From: Tenggerimyces flavus
Lineage (GTDB): Bacteria; Actinomycetota; Actinomycetes; Propionibacteriales; Actinopolymorphaceae
Length of the DNA: 64,000 nucleotides
Assembly (NCBI RefSeq): GCF_016907715.1
Contig: NZ_JAFBCM010000001.1
Coordinates: 744,001-808,000, forward strand
Direction of reading: 5' to 3'
Under the pieces are notes generated by a model that saw only the letters and a program-made list of their open reading frames with translations, was not told where the DNA came from and did not search any database. The first letter of the stretch is position 1. Each line of letters opens with the position of its first letter. Shown piece by piece: positions 60,050-64,000 of the stretch. Made by a program: the position numbers and the translations under genes.

Positions 60050-61873
60050 GTGTCCGGATCGTTCCTGGTCAAGCTCGGCCTGCTGGTCGGCTTCGTCGTG
60101 CGCACGGCACCCCTCCGCTCGGCATTCCTTGCCACGCTGGCGATCCTCGGCGGTGCGCTGACACCCGCGCTGATGGCCGCGACCGGACTCGTTGTCGCCC
60201 GCGCCGAACGAGCGGCCACCTCGGGCATGGATTCGGCCGCGGGACAAGGGCTGCTGGCGGCGTTGGTCCTGGTCGGCGTGCTCTTCGCCGCCGACCAAGC
60301 GCTGGCACCGGTACGCGACACGATCGGTGCGTCCATCGGCTCGGCGATGGGTCAGCAGCGCCGCGAACGGCTGCTGGCCGCAACCCTGCGCCCGTACGGG
60401 ATCGGCCACCTCGAAGACCCCACCCTGGCCGACGAGATCCGCCGAGCGGGCGACATCGAATGGGACATCGGCCCACTGACCCTGATCGTCGGCGAGCTCG
60501 CCAAGTTCGTCGGGCTGCTCACCGCCGCGATCGGCTCTGCCATCCTCCTGGCCCAGCTCGTCTGGTGGGCACCGATCGTCCTGCTCGCCTCCGCGGCGCT
60601 CACCCACGTCTTCATGCATGGCGATGAGTACAAACAGGTACGGGAGAAGGAGGAGTACGTCGGGATCGAACGGCGCGCGGACTACTTCCGTCAGCTGTCG
60701 CTCGATCCGCCGATGGCCAAGGAAACAAGGCTGTTCGGCCTCGCAGGCTTCCTCGCCGACCGGACCAGGGGGCTCCGGCTCGAGTTCCTCTCCCACCTCT
60801 GGCGCGCCCGCCGGCTCGGGCGCGGCCCCGCACTCCGTACGGTCGCGACCATCGCCATCGCACACGGAGTCGTCCTGACGTACCTCGCCATGTCGACGCT
60901 CGACGGACAAGTCAGCCCGAGCCAGTTGACCGTCTACGTCCAGGCCATCGGCGGCATCGTGATGCTCGGCTTCGGCTCCGGGGCGACCGACCTCTGGTGG
61001 GTCTACCAAGGCACGTCGACGATCCCGCACCTGCTCCGACTCGAACGCCGCGACCTCGGCCCGGCCGTGCCACGCAGCACCACGACCGCGACAGGCGCGC
61101 CCCGCAACGAGATCCGCCTCGAAGGCGTCCGCTTCGGCTACAACGGCAGGCCCGTACTCGACGGCCTCGACCTCACCATCCCCGCGGGCAGCTCGCTGGC
61201 GATCGTCGGCGACAACGGCGCCGGCAAGACGACCCTGCTCAAGCTGCTCGCCCGGCTCTACGAGCCCGACGAAGGCCGGATTCTCGTGGATGGCAAGGAC
61301 CTTCGCGAGTACGACGTCACCTCTTGGCGGCGCCAGCTCGCCGTGATCTTCCAGGACTTCGTGAAGTACGAGCTGAGCGCTCGCGACAACGTCGCGTTCG
61401 GCCGGCTCGACTCCGCGACCGACGAGAACGCCAACCGGCAGGCGACCGAACGTGCCGGTGCACGCGAGGTGGTCGAGTCGCTCCCCGCTGGATGGGACAC
61501 CACGCTGGCGCGCCAGTACAGCGGCGGCGTCGACCTCTCCGGTGGGCAGTGGCAGCGAATCGCCTTGGCCCGCACCCTGCGCGCCGCCGAGGGCGGCGCC
61601 CGGCTGCTCGTACTCGACGAGCCCACCGCCAACCTCGACGTCCGCGCCGAAGCGGAGCTGTTCGACCGCTTCCTCGAGCTCACCGCCGGTACGACGACGA
61701 TCCTCGTCACGCACCGGCTCTCGACCGTCCGCCACGCCGATCGGATCGCCGTTCTCGACCGCGGTCGCGTACGGGAGACCGGGACGCACGACGAGCTGCT
61801 GGCGGCCGACGGCCTGTACGCACGGATGTTCCGCTTGCAGGCCGACAGATTCGCGGGGGAACCACGACCATGA
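60050..61873 (+). CDS. ABC exporter half, subunit A
   Basis: A 607-residue protein with a GTG start. The N-terminal half has about six membrane helices (LVKLGLLVGFVV, LATLAILGGALTPALMAA, LLAALVLVGVLFAADQAL, FVGLLTAAIGSAILLAQLVWW and others). The ATPase domain has Walker A VGDNGAGKTTLLKLLARL, the signature DLSGGQWQRIALARTL, Walker B RLLVLDEPTANLD and the switch histidine in VTHRLSTVRHADR. It is followed by a partner that overlaps its stop by ATGA. The two form a heterodimeric exporter; the cargo is not evident. Confidence 0.93.
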   Translation: MSGSFLVKLGLLVGFVVRTAPLRSAFLATLAILGGALTPALMAATGLVVARAERAATSGMDSAAGQGLLAALVLVGVLFAADQALAPVRDTIGASIGSAMGQQRRERLLAATLRPYGIGHLEDPTLADEIRRAGDIEWDIGPLTLIVGELAKFVGLLTAAIGSAILLAQLVWWAPIVLLASAALTHVFMHGDEYKQVREKEEYVGIERRADYFRQLSLDPPMAKETRLFGLAGFLADRTRGLRLEFLSHLWRARRLGRGPALRTVATIAIAHGVVLTYLAMSTLDGQVSPSQLTVYVQAIGGIVMLGFGSGATDLWWVYQGTSTIPHLLRLERRDLGPAVPRSTTTATGAPRNEIRLEGVRFGYNGRPVLDGLDLTIPAGSSLAIVGDNGAGKTTLLKLLARLYEPDEGRILVDGKDLREYDVTSWRRQLAVIFQDFVKYELSARDNVAFGRLDSATDENANRQATERAGAREVVESLPAGWDTTLARQYSGGVDLSGGQWQRIALARTLRAAEGGARLLVLDEPTANLDVRAEAELFDRFLELTAGTTTILVTHRLSTVRHADRIAVLDRGRVRETGTHDELLAADGLYARMFRLQADRFAGEPRP

Positions 61874-63666
61874 CGGACTCGGACAAGCTGCCGGGACTGC
61901 TGCGTACGTTGGCGTACACCGTCCGAGCCGCGATGCGCACCGACCCGAAGGTAGCGGCCGGCGGCCTACTGTTGATCCCGCTCGGCTGGGTGAGCGGCAC
62001 GCTGTTCGGCCTCTGGCTCAAGCTGCTCGTGGACGCGGTCGTCGGCGCGGACCAGCGCGGCGTGATCGCGGCCTGCACGCTCATGGTGGTCACGTGGGTG
62101 GGCGGATTCATGGTCGGCACCTTCGGTCGGCGCTTCAACGAGACGCTGCAGGACAAGGCGGGAGTCAACCTCGAGCACGAGCTCATCCACGTCGCGGCCG
62201 GCACCCACTCGATCCAGTACCTGGAGCTGCCCCGGTACGTGGATCGGCTCGACCCACTCCGCAAGGAAGCCTGGATCGTGCATTGGACGTTGGAGGCCCT
62301 CGCCGAGACGCTTGGTGCGTTCGCGCAGGCCGCGTTCACCATCGCCCTGCTGGTGAGCATCCATCCGGCGCTCGCGCTACTGCCCGCGTTCGGCATACCC
62401 GCCCTCCTCGCCGCTCGCGCTGCGGCGCTGCGAGAGAAGCGCGCGGAGGAAGGCACCGCCGCGCACCGACGCCGGCAGCGGCACTTCGTCAAGCTGGGGA
62501 CGGATTCCTCGCCGGGCAAGGAGATTCGGGTCTTCGGCCTGGAACGTGAGCTGGTCCGGTTGAGTCGAGTGGAGTGGTCGAAGGAGCACGCGATCCAAAC
62601 GCGCGTCGCGTGGAAGGGCACCGGCTGGCAGGTGGCCACGTCGGCGTTCTTCGCCGTCGGCTTCGTTGGCGTGCTCGTTCTCGTCGGCCTTTCCGTCGCG
62701 CGTGGAACGGCGACCGTCGGCGACCTCGCACTGGCGCTCGTCCTCGCGCGAACGATGAGCCACAATCTTGGCATGGTGGTCGGGATGACGCGTTGGCTGG
62801 TCGACTGCCTCGCGACCGGCCAGCGGTTCCTCTGGCTGGTCGAGCGAGGTCGGGCGGAGGAACCGGCCGCGACCGCGCCGGTGCCGGCCCGGTTGAAGCA
62901 GGGCATGGTGTTGAAGAACCTCTCGTTCGGCTACCCCGGGACCGACCGCGTGATCCTGGACGACGTCACGCTGACTCTGGCCGCGGGCAGCGTGGTGGCC
63001 TTGGTCGGCGAGAACGGAGCCGGGAAGAGCACTTTGGTCAAGCTGCTCTGCGGAATGTACGAGCCGACCGGCGGCGCGGTCCTCGTCGACGGAACCGATC
63101 TCCGCGAGCTGGATCCGCGGGAATGGCGCAAGCGCTGTACGGGAGCGTTCCAGGACCACGCGAGGCTGGAGCTCCAGGTCCGGGACGCCGTCACCATCGG
63201 CGACCTCGACCGGCTCGGTGACCGCGACGCCGCGGAGGATTCGCTGGCCGCGGCTGGGGCGGCCGAACTGGCAAGCACGTTGCCGAATGGACTCGACACC
63301 CAGCTCGGGACGACCTGGCCCGGCGGCACCGACCTGTCAGGGGGCCAGTGGCAGAAGGTCGCGTTGGCCCGTGGGCTGATGCGCGACGACCCACTCCTGA
63401 CCGTGCTGGACGAACCCACCGCCAGCCTGGACGCGCAGACCGAAGACGCATTGTTCGCCCGGTACGCCGCCGAAGCCCGTCGAAGCCGTCCCTCGAACGG
63501 GGTGACCCTGCTCGTTTCGCACCGGTTCTCCACCGTACGGGCTGCCGATCACATCGTCGTTCTCGGCCACACCGGGGTCCTCGAACAGGGGAGCCACGAC
63601 GAGCTGATCCGCCGGGACGGTGTCTACGCGGAGCTCTACCACCTGCAGGCACGCGGCTACAGGTGA
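61870..63666 (+). CDS. ABC exporter half, subunit B
   Basis: A 598-residue protein starting at an ATG that overlaps the previous stop. Six membrane helices (VAAGGLLLIPLGWVSGTLFGLWL, LMVVTWVGGFMVG, FAQAAFTIALLVSI and others) precede the ATPase domain. That domain has Walker A VGENGAGKSTLVKLLCGM, the signature DLSGGQWQKVALARGLM, Walker B LLTVLDEPTASLDAQ and the switch region LVSHRFSTVRAADH. Both halves keep all catalytic residues, so both ATP sites should work. It ends 7 nt before a strong terminator. Confidence 0.93.
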   Translation: MTDSDKLPGLLRTLAYTVRAAMRTDPKVAAGGLLLIPLGWVSGTLFGLWLKLLVDAVVGADQRGVIAACTLMVVTWVGGFMVGTFGRRFNETLQDKAGVNLEHELIHVAAGTHSIQYLELPRYVDRLDPLRKEAWIVHWTLEALAETLGAFAQAAFTIALLVSIHPALALLPAFGIPALLAARAAALREKRAEEGTAAHRRRQRHFVKLGTDSSPGKEIRVFGLERELVRLSRVEWSKEHAIQTRVAWKGTGWQVATSAFFAVGFVGVLVLVGLSVARGTATVGDLALALVLARTMSHNLGMVVGMTRWLVDCLATGQRFLWLVERGRAEEPAATAPVPARLKQGMVLKNLSFGYPGTDRVILDDVTLTLAAGSVVALVGENGAGKSTLVKLLCGMYEPTGGAVLVDGTDLRELDPREWRKRCTGAFQDHARLELQVRDAVTIGDLDRLGDRDAAEDSLAAAGAAELASTLPNGLDTQLGTTWPGGTDLSGGQWQKVALARGLMRDDPLLTVLDEPTASLDAQTEDALFARYAAEARRSRPSNGVTLLVSHRFSTVRAADHIVVLGHTGVLEQGSHDELIRRDGVYAELYHLQARGYR

Positions 63667-63673
63667 GAAAGAC

Positions 63674-63711
63674 CGAGCACCCTCGTCCCAGCCGCGGGAC
63701 GAGGGTGCTCG
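63674..63711. terminator. Bidirectional terminator between the ABC exporter and the osmoprotectant gene
   Basis: A perfect 16-bp stem (63674-63689 with 63696-63711, arm CGAGCACCCTCGTCCC) and a 6-nt loop between the two convergent stop codons. Confidence 0.9.
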
Positions 63712-63723
63712 ACGTTCTCGGCC

Positions 63724-64000
63724 CTAGCTCAGGCCGGCGCCGTCCAACCACGCCTTCGCGATGTCGTCGGGGTTCTTCTTGTCCACCTCGGCCTGCTTCA
63801 CCAGGTCGGCGAGCGTCGGGGTGTCGAGCTTCGCCGACACCGCGTTGAGCGCTTCCTTCACGGTGTCCGAAGCTTTCGACTTGGTGATCAACGGCACCAC
63901 GTTCTGTGCCGCGAACAGGCTCTTCGGGTCGTCGAGCACGACGAAGTTGTTCTCCGCGATCGCCGACTGCGTGGTGAACAGGTTGACGGCCTGCACCTGC
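63724..64000 (-). CDS. C-terminal part of an osmoprotectant/betaine-binding protein (OpuAC/ProX type)
   Basis: The frame runs off the right edge; about 92 residues of the C-terminus are seen, ending with TAG at 63724-63726. The sequence QAVNLFTTQSAIAENNFVVL, followed by DDPKSLFAAQNVVPLITKSK, is the last lobe of glycine-betaine/choline-type substrate-binding proteins of ABC importers. The C-terminal helices are ASDTVKEALNAVSAKLDTPTLADL and NPDDIAKAWLDGAGL. The signal peptide and ligand-binding aromatic residues lie outside the window. Confidence 0.8.
   Translation of the reverse strand, partial: QVQAVNLFTTQSAIAENNFVVLDDPKSLFAAQNVVPLITKSKASDTVKEALNAVSAKLDTPTLADLVKQAEVDKKNPDDIAKAWLDGAGLS

Overview
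The window comes from a high-GC actinobacterium. Three things point that way: the dnaK-grpE-dnaJ-hspR-clpB heat-shock operon with an HspR-type (HAIR) site, the many genes whose start codon lies 6-8 nt behind a TANNNT -10 box (leaderless transcripts), and the LAL, LysR, GntR and LacI regulators mixed with secreted hydrolases. The style resembles soil Propionibacteriales (Kribbella/Actinopolymorpha-like), but the genus cannot be fixed from the sequence alone. No rRNA, tRNA, CRISPR array, prophage or replication origin is visible.

0-6 kb: the end of a secreted protein with a discoidin-like domain, a strong terminator, then a tightly overlapping four-gene surface-glycan operon (two GT4-type glycosyltransferases, a WecB-type UDP-GlcNAc 2-epimerase and a MurG-like glycosyltransferase). 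6-13 kb: a LacI regulator with a probable operator in front of a GH16-type secreted hydrolase, and on the other strand a GH85 endo-beta-N-acetylglucosaminidase, a GH20 hexosaminidase and a secreted modular protein, which looks like an N-glycan or amino-sugar foraging set. 13-20 kb: a YibE/F membrane protein, a GNAT enzyme, small and DinB-like proteins, an HSL-type esterase, and LysR, EamA and MFS genes. 20.0-22.35 kb: a four-gene operon gshA-gshB-MAPEG-MFS in which every junction overlaps. This predicts glutathione synthesis in a phylum that normally uses mycothiol, and is the most interesting system seen here. 22.4-25.2 kb: a large LAL (LuxR-type) regulator divergent from it.

25.2-27.9 kb is a decayed, repeat-rich patch: a frameshifted ankyrin gene, a 44-bp-period duplication, a 103-bp imperfect palindrome, a DUF222/HNH endonuclease of the 13E12 type, and an 88-bp palindromic repeat whose second copy lies at 6.1 kb in the opposite orientation. 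27.9-35 kb: the chaperone operon and its control region. 35-42 kb: RarA, a truncated phosphoribosyltransferase and two secreted M4 metalloproteases. 42-49 kb: a five-gene histidine-utilisation operon (hutH-hutU-M20 amidohydrolase-hutF-hutI), again with every junction overlapping.

49-56 kb: a LamG-domain secreted protein, a membrane-anchored serine hydrolase, a YeeE/YedE sulfur transporter with a possible small upstream ORF, and an ArsR-SRPBCC fusion that keeps an internal ribosome binding site. 56-64 kb: a GntR regulator divergent from an amino-sugar operon (NagB-like deaminase, GH4 glycosidase, GlcNAc-kinase-like protein), a heterodimeric ABC exporter, a bidirectional terminator and the end of an osmoprotectant-binding protein gene. 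The GH85, GH20, GH16 and nag-like genes suggest that the organism degrades glycoprotein or cell-wall glycans outside the cell and metabolises the amino sugars inside.
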